A stretch of DNA of 64,000 nt from Arachis hypogaea (taxonomy: Eukaryota > Streptophyta > Magnoliopsida > Fabales > Fabaceae): contig NC_092052.1 in the NCBI RefSeq assembly GCF_003086295.3, positions 26,449,427 to 26,513,426 on the forward strand. The letters run 5' to 3'. Both the position numbers and the translations under genes were made by a program. The notes beneath the pieces were generated by a model. The model had not been told where the DNA came from and ran no database searches. It saw only the letters and a list, made by a program, of their open reading frames with translations. This document shows positions 1 to 11,048 of this stretch, piece by piece (positions within the stretch are counted from its first letter, which is position 1; every line of letters starts with the position of its first letter).

Positions 1-2
1 TA

Positions 3-518
3 GAGCTTGCAAGCACATTGGAGATACCTCTCCCCAAGCCACCACCATCCATTCTCTCATTCAAGTGGGTAAATTCCTTATACTTAAGCTTTGTTATTCC
101 CCGTGAATATGGTTTGCTTGAGACGGATGGTCAACTTAGAAAAATCAGTGGCTTTAAGAGTAAAAAGGAGATGGTTAGTGGTTGGAAGCATCATTCTAGG
201 TTCATTATGGTCACATGTCCAAAGCTTGATAGCAAAGGTTGGTATATAACTAGAGTACATGGGTCTAGAAGGATGTTTGGTCACTTTGTTGAGAATTCAC
301 CTTGCTCACCACCCACATGGATTAATGATAATCAACTTGGAGATGGGTGTGAAGACAAAATATGGGATCCGGGAACACATGAGGATCAACATTGGGAGCC
401 CATGGTTTGTGAAGAACTCCATCAAAACTTGAAGATATTAATCTTGAATGATGGAGCTTATTGGAAGTCCAAGCATTGGTGGAAGTTCCAAGATGAGTAC
501 AAGCACAAGCCACCTTGA
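3..518 (+). CDS. C-terminal part of an unrecognised element-borne ORF
   Basis: The frame is open from the window edge to a TGA at 516-518. There is no ATG near the left end (the first usable near-start is TTG at 18), so the protein very probably begins upstream of the window. I do not recognise a domain. The visible part is rich in Trp (WKHHS, WYITRVHG, YWKSKHWWK) and His/Pro, with no integrase, RT or zinc-knuckle motif. It ends about 50 bp before a stem-loop (568-585); in element I the same stem-loop follows the integrase stop, so this ORF occupies the last coding position of G. It could be an accessory ORF of a non-autonomous element or a captured host fragment. The roughly 170-codon open frame in AT-rich DNA suggests it was recently coding. 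Confidence 0.45.
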   Translation, partial: ELASTLEIPLPKPPPSILSFKWVNSLYLSFVIPREYGLLETDGQLRKISGFKSKKEMVSGWKHHSRFIMVTCPKLDSKGWYITRVHGSRRMFGHFVENSPCSPPTWINDNQLGDGCEDKIWDPGTHEDQHWEPMVCEELHQNLKILILNDGAYWKSKHWWKFQDEYKHKPP

Positions 519-567
519 TGAGGAGCTCCCCATAAGTCCAACTTAAGGACAATAAACAAAAGTGCTA

Positions 568-585
568 GGTGGGAGACAACCCACC
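568..585 (+). other. Stem-loop GGTGGG-N6-CCCACC followed by a Kozak-like ATG
   Basis: The sequence forms a 6-bp GC stem with a 6-nt loop and is followed at once by ATGG, giving the context CCACCATGG. The same structure with a changed loop occurs in element I (7024-7041, minus strand), also just after the last pol stop. The ATG opens only a very short frame here. Confidence 0.5.
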
Positions 586-784
586 ATGGTAAAATCCTTT
601 CATTTTCTCTTTTGTATATATTGGTAGAATTAGCTTAATTTCATGTTTTGTTTAGTTAGTTGAGTATGTTTGGTAGTTTAAGTATGTTAAATAAGGTTTT
701 ATGGTGTTTTGGTAGCTGTTTGGAGGTTTGGAATGCTTGGATTGGTGCAAAAACATAGAAAATTTTTTTTGAAAAACAGAGCAC

Positions 785-1055
785 CATCCACGCGTACGCG
801 TACATGGCGCGTACGCGTACATGGCGCGTACGCGCACTTACAGCATTTTCGACCATCCACGCGCGCGCGCCATGCGTGCGTACGCATGGATTGAGAAGTT
901 CCAACCTTCATACATTTTCCAGAGAGTTGTTCCTGTGCCGCGCCAACGTTATGCCTCTGGCACAAACCTATTTGCGCGCTCGCGCACATGACGCGTACGC
1001 GTCACTCTCGAAATAAGCCATCCGTGCGCGCGCGGCATGCGCGCGTACGCGCGGA
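785..1055. repeat. CpG-rich palindrome cluster in the 3' spacer of element G
   Basis: Units like CACGCGTACGCGTAC start at 789, 806 and 823 (pitch 17), with further units around 858-890, at 973 and 990 (pitch 17) and near 1025-1045. The surrounding DNA is AT-rich, so the cluster stands out sharply in composition. The same paired layout occurs in the LTRs of elements A, F, G and I. Confidence 0.75.
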
Positions 1056-1948
1056 TTTCCTTCCTTCACCACATTTCTTTTCTTCTCCTCTTTCTATTTC
1101 TTTCCTTCTCCCTCCTCCTACCCCTCATCCAACACTTCCAAACACCATTGACAACCATTTATTTTAGTTAACAAATTAGTTAGTTAGTTAGTTGATTAGT
1201 TAGTTTTAGTTTAGTTTTCATTTTATTTTCTCTCTTTTCATCATAAGTGTTGGAGTATTGACTTTGTTTACTATACATTGCTATATCCCTTATTACCTAA
1301 ATGTTATTTTAGCATGAATGTTTTTAGATAATCTTTGTTGGATTCTATGATTGAGGTTATATTTTGTTACTTGGTTTTGAGTTCTTCATGCTTACCTTTT
1401 GAAAAAATACCAAGTGATGAGAATTGTCTTCGAGCTTATAACTCTTTTGAATTGCATGTTGTAGCTAGCCACCATGTGATTTGGATCCTTTTCCCTCGAT
1501 TAGGCAACCTCTTGATGGATGATGTGGTGCATTTACCTTAATGCATTGTATTTCATGATTATATCCATCCATATGTTTGACTTGAATGCTTTCATGCTTC
1601 TCTAATGCTTGTCTTACCTTACAAGCTTACTTAAAGCATCTCAAGCACACTAGGATAAGTGAAGTGCATGCTTCTTTTGTGACATAGCTTTTATGCTAAT
1701 GTGTATTCTAAACCGCGCAATTTAGAATTCACACACCTAATATTTCTTAATGTCACATTAATTCACTCACCTCATTCTAGTGATTTACCTCATTCCAACA
1801 ATATATGCTTCCTTGCTTTTATATCTTCTCATCTTATGGTGTTATATTTTTGTTTTTCATAACGAATGCACCACAAGCAACCATGGAAGCGGAAGAAAGA
1901 ACACATAGCAATCCGGAGAGTCGCCGTACCCCTTGCTCATCTTTGAGT

Positions 1949-2001
1949 GCACCGAGGACGGTGCAAACTTTTAAGTGTGGGGAGGTCGTCCGACCGGTCG
2001 G
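1949..2001 (+). promoter_or_regulatory. Candidate central polypurine tract with flanking hairpin and palindrome
   Basis: The 14-mer AAGTGTGGGGAGGT at 1973-1986 is identical to the polypurine tract directly upstream of the LTRs at 3469 and 14315. Here it lies about 1.48 kb upstream of the 3' LTR. It is preceded by a perfect hairpin (GCACCG-AGGA-CGGTGC, 1949-1964) and followed by the 12-bp palindrome CCGACCGGTCGG (1990-2001). A second internal plus-strand primer site is the straightforward reading. Confidence 0.5.
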
Positions 2002-2710
2002 CGATTTTGGGTGACAAATTTCTAATCCCAACACTTTTGCATTTCATTTTAGGATTTTAGGATTTTTACTTGCATTTTCTTATTTTTGCATATGTATACA
2101 CAATAAGCTTAGTCAAGATAATGAGAATTTTTCAAGATTTCTATCTATAGGGCATGTCAATTGATTTGAGTGAAAACTTTTCATAGAACTTGCTTGAATT
2201 ATATATATTGTGGAACATGTTTTGAGCTAAGAACACAAGCTTGCGAGATTTGAGCCTAATGATGTGGTTACATCTTATAACCACTTATTTTTCCTTCTTG
2301 TGTGCATTATTCTCTTTCTATGATTGTAATCTTTGATTTGTTTGATTCTTTATGTCCATTATTTTGTGTATTCATGTATTTATATGATTGAGGCCATCAT
2401 TTTATTAGCTCACTTACCCAAATAGCCTACCTTTTATCTTCCATTGTTAGCCAAATTTGAGCCTACGATTAACCCACTTATTCTTATTTTAGCACATTAC
2501 AAGCCTTAAAGCGAAAAACAATAATTGTCCCTTAATTTGGATCTTTGATTAGCTTAGGCTAGTGTGTGTGAGTATCATTCAAGTGTGGGAACCTTGGGAC
2601 ATTGGGTGAATAAAAGGGTATTTTGTATTGTTATTGAAAATATTGGGAATTGGGTACATACTCATGTATTGATCAAATGTAAAACCTTATGCATTGATGC
2701 TCTTGTATAT

Positions 2711-2806
2711 AGAAAGAAAAAAAAATGAGAAAAACAAAAGAAAAATAATATGGAAAAGAAAAAAAAAATAGAAAAAAAAAAGAAGAAAAAAATAATAAAA
2801 AGGGGA
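2711..2806 (+). repeat. A-rich low-complexity run
   Basis: Nearly pure A/G tract with runs of eight or more A, inside the non-coding 3' region of element G. It ends in a small hairpin-capable GGGGACAAAATGCCCC. Confidence 0.8.
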
Positions 2807-3454
2807 CAAAATGCCCCAAGGCAAGGTCCAATAAAATCAATGCATAAGTGTTGTGAAATGAAAAAGAAAATGCATGAGTATGTGAAAAAGTGAAGAATGG
2901 GTAGCTAGATTAGAACTTAATTGTATAGGATGTCATAGGTTAGGTGGGAAGTTTAAGCTTATCAAAGATTCAAATTTCAAGCTCACTTGACCAAATATGC
3001 ATCCTACCTTGACCCTAGCCCCATTACAACCAATGAAAAGACCTCATGATACTTGTATGCATGCATGAAATAAATGTTGATTGTTAGAAGAAAAACAAAT
3101 CTTGGAAAGCATGAAATAGAGGAGAATTGAGTGAATCAACCCTAAACACTTGAGCGAATAGAGTGCAAACACATCCGGTGAGGGTTTGATGCTCAATTAC
3201 ATGTTTTCACCTATGATCATCTCTTTTCATGCAAGTTTGTAAAAATATTTAATAACTCAATTCAATTGTGGATTAGACTTGCTAGTCCTTAGCCCTTGTG
3301 CATATATGTTTCTTGGGAATTGATTTATTTTGACCAAGCACTTGCATTCATTTAGATAGTTGCATATAGGTAGATTGCATTTAGTTAGTTTCCATTGAAT
3401 AAATGCCATACCCTTACTTCATTCTTGGTTTAAGCATGAGGACATGCTTGGTTT

Positions 3455-3468
3455 AAGTGTGGGGAGGT
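3455..3468 (+). promoter_or_regulatory. 3' polypurine tract of element G
   Basis: AAGTGTGGGGAGGT lies directly against the LTR start (TGACAAACCCC). In LTR retrotransposons this tract primes plus-strand DNA synthesis. The identical 14-mer precedes the LTR of element H at 14301-14314. Confidence 0.85.
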
Positions 3469-5061
3469 TGACAAACCCCATTTGTAGGGTTTATCTTGTA
3501 TTGATTTTTGGGGATTTTATCAACTTTTACCCACATTTATTCAAGAAATAGCATGGTTTTGTATATTCTCCTTTAATTGTGCTTGAATGTGAAAACATGC
3601 TTTTTAGGACTCAAAATAGCTAAATTTAATTCACCTTGATTCTATTAGATGCCTTGATATGTTTGTTAAGTGATTTAAGGTTTAGGAGGCAAAGATTGGA
3701 TCAAGGGAATGAAGAAAGAAAGCATGAAAAGTTGGAAAACTCATGAAGAAATGGAAGAACCGGAAAGCTGTCAAGCCGACCTCTTCGCACTTAATCGGCC
3801 ATAACTTGAGCTACAGAGGTCCAAATGATGCGGTTCCAGTTGGGTTGGAAAGCTAACATCCGGAGCTTCGAAACAATATAAGATTTGCTATAGTTGCTAC
3901 ACGTATGGTGGCGCGCACGCGCAAAGTACGCGCACGCGCCGTTGCTGCCACCTGGTTCACTTAAAACAAAACGTGGCCAGCGAATTCTAAAGCCTTGTGG
4001 GCCCAATCCAACTCATTTCTGATGCTATTTAAGCCAAGGATTGAAGGGGGAAGGAGGAGACTTTTCATACTTTCATACTTTAGATACTTGTTATCATTAG
4101 TTTAGTTTTAGCTTAGTTTAGTAGTGAGAGTTAGTTTCTAGAGAGAGAAGCTCTCACTTCTCTCTAGAATTAGGATTAGGTTTAGTTCAATAACCTTAGA
4201 TCTAGATTTTAATTCATGCTTTCATCTCCTTCTATCTTTCAATTCCTTGTTGTTACATTCATTCTTCTTCTATTCTTTTGTTGTAATTTCCTTTATGTTG
4301 TTCTTATGTTTTGTTGTAGATCTACTTTTGCTCCTTCTATTTTCTTTCAATTCAATTAGAGGTAATTCATAATAATGGTGTTCCTTTTGATTGTGGTTGT
4401 TAATTCCTTGCCATAATTGTTGTTAGATTCTATTTTTGTTATCAATTTACTTTGCTTTTCTTTTATGCCTTCCAAGTGTTTGATGAAATGCTTGGTTGGA
4501 TTTTAGTATAGATTTTGTTCCTCTTGGCTATGGTAGAGTAATTAGTGACGCTTGAGTTATCTAATGTCTTTGTTGATTGATAATTAGAAGTTGCTAATTG
4601 ATTTAGATACCACTAAAGCTAGTCTTTCCCTTGGGAGTTGGCTAGGACTTGTGGAATCAAGTTGATTCATCCACTTGACTTTCCTCCATTATTAGAGGTT
4701 AACTAAGTGGTAGCAATGGACAATTGTGGTCACAATTGAGGAGGATAACTAGGATAGGACTTCTAATTCTCACAACCTTGCCAAGTGCTTTTTAGTTGTT
4801 AGTTTATTTTCATTGTCATTTACATTTCATGTCTCTTATCCCAAAACCCCAAAATACAATCCATAACCAATAACAAGACACTTCATTGTAATTCCTAGGG
4901 AGAACGACCCGAGGTTTAAATACTTCGGTTTATAGAATTTAGGGGTTTGTTACTTGTGACAAACAAATTTTTGCATGAAAGGATTATTGTTGGTTTAGAA
5001 GCTATACTTTACAACGAGATTTCATTTGTGAATTTCTAAACCGTCAAAAATCCAATCGTCA
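3469..5061 (+). repeat. 3' LTR of element G (1593 bp)
   Basis: It starts TGACAAACCCC after the polypurine tract and ends ...CAATCGTCA, giving TGAC...GTCA inverted ends. It aligns by eye along its length with LTR H (14315-15870) and, more distantly, LTR F (61130-62645), sharing for example the GATGCTATTTAAG/GATGCTATTGAAC segment and the U5 box ATTCCTAGGGAGAACGAC near 4892. A TATA-like CTATTTAAG lies at 4025. One CpG palindrome pair sits at 3910/3927. The right flank is the broken env-like ORF of element I. Confidence 0.85.
4025..4033 (+). promoter_or_regulatory. Possible TATA box of LTR G
   Basis: CTATTTAAG lies roughly one third into the LTR, at the end of a segment conserved with LTR H. In H the same position reads CTATTGAAC, so a promoter there would be damaged. 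No transcription start can be seen from sequence. Confidence 0.3.
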
Positions 5062-5635
5062 TCCATCTGCTGCCAGGTAGTGTGATAACTCTGAGAACGG
5101 CATCCCAGTTAAATTGGTACATCTGGCGCTTGAGTGAGGCTTCTTGAAAGGCGTCCAATCCTTCTGGAGCAGGGGGAAGATCTAGAGCTTGTTGAATGGC
5201 CTCTTCTGTAATGGGGACTTGCTTCTGACGTACATAGACAGACTGTAGGGTTGGCAGGTAGAAATTAGAGTAGAACTCAACTACCCAAGAAAGATTAACT
5301 TGCCTTGGTTGTCTCTGGAGGAAACCTCATTGTCTTCGTTCAATTTGCGGCACAACAAAGGTAGCAATATTGGGCGGGAGGATAAGAAGGTATTCGTTGT
5401 TGTAGCTCCGTTCTGCCAGGATAGGAAACATCTGCTCACAGTAGCGATTGGAAAATCGCGCAGTGTCCTTTGCTGGAAAGGCTTTCTCTTTTTCATCAAC
5501 CTTTATAATCCTCTTAATTCTTTTTGTTGAGGGTTTGACTACAGTTAAAGAAGGCTCTGCCACTAATGCTCTTTTTATTCCTCTTCTTGCTGGTGGTTTG
5601 GGAGTAGCTTTCTCTTTTCCTTTCTTGGTGGCCAT
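5062..5635 (-). pseudogene. Start of the env-like / putative plant transposon protein ORF of element I
   Basis: The ATG at 5635 opens with MATKKGKEK and a basic Lys/Pro/Arg-rich stretch of about 60 residues, followed by a globular part (EKAFPAKDTARF, ILAERSYNNEYL). An in-frame TGA near 5320 interrupts it. The same frame then continues with VNLSWVVEFYSN and VPITEEAIQQALDLPP up to the element G junction at 5062. This matches what I know of the third ORF in Arachis Athila-type elements, annotated as 'putative plant transposon protein'. Its role is unproven and it is only loosely called env-like. Damage is twofold: one nonsense codon and truncation by G. I see no signal peptide in the N-terminus, which argues against a classical envelope protein. 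Confidence 0.65.
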
Positions 5636-7084
5636 CCTGAAAAGGGAAAAAGAAAGTAACATGAATTCAAAGGGGCAGAGCAAGGAAGAGGATGGTATAA
5701 GTGATAATCAATGCACGGTAAAGAGGATGTCGTTAACACATGGTCATGACTACATGTGAAAAGTTCACCAATGGAAATATAGAAAGTGCATTTGATGACA
5801 ATTAAATGCAAGGTATTTATTGGCATGCAGGCAAAGGCATGAGTAGCATAGATCAAGCATTTAATTTGTTAAATATGTTATCACTCGTAACAAACTAACC
5901 ATCACGTTTGTATTAACAATTAAATTAAATTAATAAAATAGTAAAGGAAATTTATAAAAAGCAAGCATTGAATAGTAGAATAAAATAATGTAGAAAATGC
6001 ATAATGCCATATGGGTTTTTTTTCACAAACACGTAGCATGCATGATGAATAAACTATTGAAAATAATAATTTGAACATGCAAGCAACCCTTTAAAAAGTA
6101 ATATATAATTGCCAAACAATTTTGCAACAATCCACAAGCATATAATGAGAAATAATGACTCAATTAAATTTCTAACACCAATTAAAAGAAAAAAGAAAGA
6201 AAGAAAAAGAAAATATGAATAATGAAAGTAAAAAGAAAAGAAAAGAAGAAAATATAAAAATAAGAAAGGTAATGGAAAAGTAAGGAAGGAAGAGAAAATA
6301 AAAACCTTGATAATGGGGATGAGAGAGAGAGAGAGAGAAGAAAGTGAGAAAGAAGGAAGAAGGAAGAAGGAAGAAATAAGGAGGGAAAAGAGAAAATAGG
6401 ATTTGGGGAAAAGAAAGATAAGATATTTGGCAAATCAGGGTAAGCTGTGCGGCGCAAGCGACGCGGACGCGTGACACGTTTTATGCTACTGGCGCGAGGG
6501 CAGCCTCGCGCTCGCACAAGTCTCTGCTCGAAATCTTATTTTGCCAAAATATGGGTGACGCGATCGCGTGGGTCATGCGATCGCGTATGACGCGGATGCG
6601 TGGGGCACGCGTTCGCGTGGTAGGGACTGTGCGTCTAGCACTAGTCCAGCACCACTCCAGCATAACTTTCGGCTATGCACCCTTTTCACGTCAATTTTCA
6701 TGTCACACGGCCGCGTGGGTGACGCGGTCATGTGAGAGGCAAATTGTCCACCTGACGCGGATGCGTGAGGCACGCGATCGCGTGGGGCGATTTGTGCCAA
6801 AGGCATGCCTCCAGCCACGCTCTCGCGTGACTTTCTGTTCGCTCTCTTATTCTTTCTAAGCCACCTGCGACGCGGATGCGTCATTGATGCGGTCGCGTCG
6901 CGTGAAAAAAATATTTTTTTTGAAATAAAAATATGCAAATGCAGATGCAAGATAAATGTACGAATAAGGAGAAGAGTTATTGAAAAAGAAAACTGCAAAT
7001 AAAGAAAAGAACGATCATACCATGGTGGGTTATCTCCCACCTAGCACTTTGCTTTAACGTCCGTAAGTTGGACGCTCCACTAGC
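5636..7084. other. Spacer between integrase and env-like ORF of element I
   Basis: No credible gene. On the plus strand 6181-6420 is an almost uninterrupted purine run (GAAAGAAAGAAAAAG types), i.e. a pyrimidine tract in the element's sense. 6440-6900 carries CpG-rich palindromes, with GACGCGATCGCGTG-type units near 6557, 6574 and 6606 and others around 6450, 6700-6790 and 6870-6900. The element G 3' spacer has an equivalent cluster in the same relative place. Confidence 0.6.
7024..7041 (-). other. Conserved post-pol stem-loop in element I
   Basis: On the minus strand it reads GGTGGG-AGATAA-CCCACC followed by ATGG, about 45 bp after the pol stop. It is the same structure as 568-585 in element G, with one loop change that leaves the stem intact. 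The ATG is followed after one codon by TGA. Confidence 0.5.
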
Positions 7085-8257
7085 TCAGTCTTCGGCTATA
7101 TGTGGATCTTCCAAGAGGAAGATCTCGAGCTCCTTATTTTTCTTCAACTTCTCGCCATGGTACAGCTTTAAATGATGTCCATTAACTTTGATGAGTTCAG
7201 AGCTTGAAGGATGACTTAGGTGAAAAACTCCGTACGGCTCGGTCTTCTCTACTCTGTATGGACCTTCCCATCTTGATCTCAACTTGCCTGGCATGAGCCT
7301 CAGTCGAGATTTATAAAGGAGGACCTAGGTTGGAACTCTCTCCTCTTGATGTGCTTATCATGTACAGCCTTCATCTTCTCCTTGTACAGCCTTGAGTTCT
7401 CATAAGCTTCCAAACGAAGACTTTCTAATTCTTGCAGTTGCAACTTCCTTTCATCTCCGGCTGTTTCAAACCCCATGTTGCACTCTTTTACTGCCCAAAA
7501 GGCTTTGTGCTCTACTTCAACTGGGAGATGGCAGGCTTTTCCATAAACTAAGCGGAAAGGACTCATCCCAATGGGTGTCTTGTATGCTGTTCTGTATGCC
7601 CAAAGTGCATCTTGTAGCCTGGTGCTCCAGCCTCTCCTATGAGGTTTGACTATCTTCTGCAATATACGCTTTATCTCTCTGTTTGACACCTCGGCTTGCC
7701 CATTAGTCTGAGGATGGTAAGCGGTTGCAACTTTATGAATTATCCCATGCTTCTTCATTAATCCTATTAATCTCCTGTTACAAAAATGGGTGCCTTGATC
7801 GCTCACGATTGCTCGTGGGGATCCAAAGCGACAAATAATGTGGTTTCTAACAAAGGAAACAACAGTGTTAGCATCATCAGTGCAGGTAGGAATTGCTTCC
7901 ACCCATTTGGAAACATAATCCACAGCTAACAATATATAAAAATGACCATTAGAATTTGGAAATGGACCCATGAAGTCAATGCCCCAAACATAAAAAACTT
8001 CACAGAAAAGCATAATTTGTTGAGGCATCTCATCCCTCTTGGATATTACCAAATTTTCGGCATGGGAAACAAGATTTACAAAATTCACCAGCATCTCTAA
8101 AAAGAGTAGGCCACCAAAATCCACAGTCTAAGATTTTTCTAGCTATTCTTTGAGGGCCAAAATGTCCTCCACTCTCAGATGAGTGGCAGGCCTCTAAAAT
8201 GGACTGGAATTCTGATTGAGGTACACACCGTCTAATTACCTGGTCAGCGCCACATCT
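7085..8257 (-). pseudogene. Integrase domain of element I pol
   Basis: Integrase inserts retrotransposon cDNA into chromosomes. The N-terminal zinc-binding region is recognisable (HSSESGGHFGPQRIARKIL near 8180-8130). The catalytic core shows GIDFMGPF (first Asp), IVSDQGTHF (second Asp) and [14 protein letters not shown] (Glu), i.e. a complete DDE triad with usual spacing. The C-terminal part has the Athila-type WEGPYRVEKTEPYGVFHL segment and ends at a stop at 7085. Reading needs at least two frame changes (near 8100 and near 7300), plus the stop at 8258 that separates it from RNase H, so no full-length protein can be made. In Ty3/gypsy elements it is the last part of the pol polyprotein. Confidence 0.85.
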
Positions 8258-10142
8258 CTATAAATATGGGTCATCCCATATATAATATTTAGACTCACTT
8301 TTCAGCTTGTCTCTTTGATGCTTAGTAAAGTTTGGAGGAAAGGTGCGGCTAACTAGATAATTAGCTACCGGTGCATACCAAGGGACTACCTCAGATACTG
8401 CTTGCAGGTTATCAAATGGGAAATTATCAGCTATAGGAGTGGAGTCATGCTTAATGTGCTCAAGGCAACTCAAGTGGTCTGCCACTAGATTCTGGTTACC
8501 ACTCCTATCCTTAATTTCTAAATCAAATTCTTGTAGTAGCAGTATCCAACGTATAAGCCTTGGTTTGGATTCCTTTTTACACTTTAGAGCTGCGTGGTCT
8601 GAGTACACTACTACTTTTGTACCAAGTACATAGGCTCGAAATTTATCCAGAGCAAAAACAATAGCAAGAAGCTCTTTCTCAGTAGTAGTATAATTAGACT
8701 GAGCGGCATCTAAAGTTTTAGACGCATAAGCAATTACAAAGGGGTCCTTACCTTCACGTTGAGCCAATGCTGCACCTACTGCATGGTTGGAGGCATCGCA
8801 CATTATTTCAAATGGCTGGCTCCAGTTTGGTCCTCTCACAATTAGAGCTTGAGTCAGGGCGGTCTTCAGCTTATCAAACGCTTGTTTGCAATCCTCACTG
8901 AACTCGAACTCAATATCTTTCTGCAGTAGTCTGGATAAGGGGAGTGCTACCTTACTAAAGTCCTTAATGAATCTCCTGTAAAAATCTGCATGGCCAAGAA
9001 ACGAACGGACTTTCCTCACAGAGGAGGGATAAGGTAAACCAGAAATAACATCCACCTTTGCTGGATCTACAGAAATGCCAGTATTAGACACAACATGTCC
9101 TAGTACAATCCCTTGTTTAACCATAAAGTGACATTTTTCAAAATTCAATACAAGGTTTGTACTGACACATCTATCTAACACTCTAGATAAACTATCCAAG
9201 CAAAGATTAAAGGAATCACCATATACACTAAAGTCATCCATAAAACCTACATACAGTCCTCAATAAGATCAGAGAAAAGACTCATCATGCACCTTTGGAA
9301 AGTAGCTGGTGCATTGCACAAGCCAAAGGGCATTCTCTTATAAGCATAACTCTCAAAAGGACATGTAAAAGTGGTCTTTTCCTGATCTTCAAGAGCTATA
9401 TAAATCTGGAAATAGCCTGTGTAACCATCTAAGAAACAATAATGTGATTTATCTGACAAGCGATCCATCATTTGATCAATGAATGGAAGAGGATAGTGAT
9501 CCTTACGAGTGGCCTGGTTTAGGCGTCTGTAGTCAATGCAGACCCTCCAGGCTCATTTTTCACTGTAGTGACTCCAGACTTCTTGGGCACCACTTGTACT
9601 GGGCTTACCCATTCACTGTCTGAGATGGGGTAGATGATATCTGCCTCCAGTAGTCTGGTCACTTCCTTCTTGACAACCTCTAAGATAGTGGGGTTCAGTC
9701 TGCTCTGGGGTTGACGGATAGGCTTTGCTCCCTCTTCTAAGAATATTCTGTGCTCACAAACTCGAGGGTTGATGCCTACTATGTCTGCTAAACTCCAATC
9801 AATTGCCTTCTTGTGCCTCCTCAGCACACTAAGTAGCTGCTCTTCTTGTTGAGAAGTGAGTTCCCTTGCAATGATAACTGGAAACTTCTGCTTGTCCTCA
9901 AGGTAAGCATATTTGAGGTGTGGAGGGAGGGGTTTCAATTCTAACTTCTGCTCATGGTCAGGCTCTAGGTTGTTTGGAGCTGGTAACAATGGTAAAGCAC
10001 TGTCATTGTCCTCAGAAAGTGTCCCCACACTCGGACCTTGTCCTATATACTTCTCTTCAAATTCCTCCTGGTGAATTTCAGCCACGGTTTCATCTATGAT
10101 GTCACACTGGAGGATAGAATGATCCTCTGGAGGATGCTTCAT
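8258..10142 (-). pseudogene. Reverse transcriptase and RNase H domains of element I pol
   Basis: These domains copy the element RNA into DNA and remove the RNA strand. In order there is an RT N-terminal part (RHKKAIDWSLADIVGI, GAKPIRQPQSRLNP, EWVSPVQVVPKKSG), a fingers/palm part (CIDYRRLNQA, then FPFESYAY-like and MPFGLCNAPATFQRCM), the active site FMDDFSVYG at about 9244-9218, LGHVVS, and the RNase H region ([46 protein letters not shown]). Lesions are a small deletion with frame change near 9550 (between the PKKSG and CIDYRR motifs), a stop plus frameshift at about 9245 just before FMDDF, and a stop at 8258. The catalytic residues are otherwise present, which suggests decay after an originally functional copy. 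Confidence 0.88.
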
Positions 10143-11045
10143 AGCTCCATTCAGATTGAAGATTACTACTCGGCCATCTATTTCAAAAGAGTATGTTCCT
10201 GAAAAAGCATCTAATTTGAACTTTGAGGTTTTCAGGAATGGTCTTCCGAGCAGGATTGATGATGGCTTCTCTGAGTTATTTTAGGGCATCTCCAGGATAT
10301 AAAAATCAATGGGAAATGTGAGCCCCTTAATGCCCACTAATACATCTTCAGCAACTCCAGCCACTGTAATAATGCTTTTATCTGCTAACACAAAATGAGC
10401 TGCCGACCTTTTTAAGGGAGAGAGCCTCAAATTATCATATATAGACAAAGGCATTATACTAACACATGCTCCTAAATCGCACATGCAGTCAGAAAATATC
10501 ACACCACCAATAATACAATTAACCATACATGGACCTGGATCACTACACTTTTCAGGTATACCTCCCATTAAAGCAGATATAGAACTACCTAAAGGAATAG
10601 TTTCTAATTCATTAATTTTGTCTTTATGTATACATAAATCTTTTAGAAACTTTGCGTACTTAGGTACCTACTGAATAACATCAAAAAGGGAAACAGTTAC
10701 CTCAACCTTTTTGAATATCTCTACCATTTTGGGATCAGGTTCCAACTGCTTCCTGGCCTTCCTTGAAATTTGTGGAAATGGAATAGGAATGGCGTTCTTC
10801 ACAGCTTCAGCGTCCTTTGGTGCTTCTTCCTGTGGTTGAACTTCTTCTTCATCAACCATGTCCTGTATGTCCTCTTCCTCTTCAACATCTTCTACTTCCA
10901 CTACCTCTTCAGCTGAGGCGTGTTCTGGTGGGTTTGGCTCCTCCTGATTCCTCTCCTGCAGTGTGGTTCCGGACCTTAGGGTGATGGCATTAATGCCACC
11001 CTTTGGATTAGGTAATGGTTGAGAGGGGATTCCACTGGATCTCAA
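10143..11045 (-). pseudogene. Retropepsin-like protease region of element I pol
   Basis: The aspartic protease would cut the Gag-Pol polyprotein. The active-site stretch reads MCDLGACVSIMPLSIY (Asp near 10478). The D-L-G form instead of D-T/S-G is usual for Athila-type proteins. FPIDFYILEMP and, after a stop, SSILLGRPFLKT form the second half of the fold. Upstream lies an acidic linker (VEVEDVEEEEDIQDMVDEEE, about 10930-10860) joining gag to protease, then ISRKARKQLEPDP. In-frame stops occur at about 11046, 10668 and 10281 while the reading frame itself is kept, so damage here is by nonsense changes. Confidence 0.75.
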
Positions 11046-11048
11046 AGG

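Larger units (their letters stand above)
519..3454. other. Non-coding 3' region of element G
   Basis: About 2.9 kb without a credible gene; short ORFs here have no recognisable domains. It contains a stem-loop (568-585), CpG palindromes (785-1055), a structured internal polypurine tract (1949-2001) and an A-rich purine run (2711-2806). The part from about 3280 is clearly related to 14161-14300 of element H, which shows this is inherited 3' untranslated sequence of one family. Confidence 0.6.
1..5061 (+). mobile_element. 3' part of a Ty3/gypsy-type LTR retrotransposon (element G)
   Basis: The right end is an LTR (3469-5061) preceded by a polypurine tract. The interior runs off the left edge of the window, so the 5' LTR and most coding sequence are not visible. 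The visible interior holds an unidentified ORF tail (3-518), a stem-loop that also follows pol in element I, a CpG-palindrome cluster, and about 2.9 kb of non-coding 3' region with a second polypurine-tract copy. The element ends inside the env-like ORF of element I at 5061/5062, so it inserted after I. Assignment to the Athila/Tat side of Ty3/gypsy rests on LTR similarity to element F, which has a tRNA-Asp primer site and a recognisable gag. The lack of pol motifs in the visible part leaves open that G is non-autonomous. Confidence 0.75.

Noticed and set aside
1335..2014. Short plus-strand ORFs in the 3' region of element G
   Set aside because: Less than 70 codons each, overlap the structured polypurine tract and show no protein motif.
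5300..5759. Plus-strand ORFs of 76 and 103 codons
   Set aside because: Shadows of the minus-strand env-like ORF of element I.
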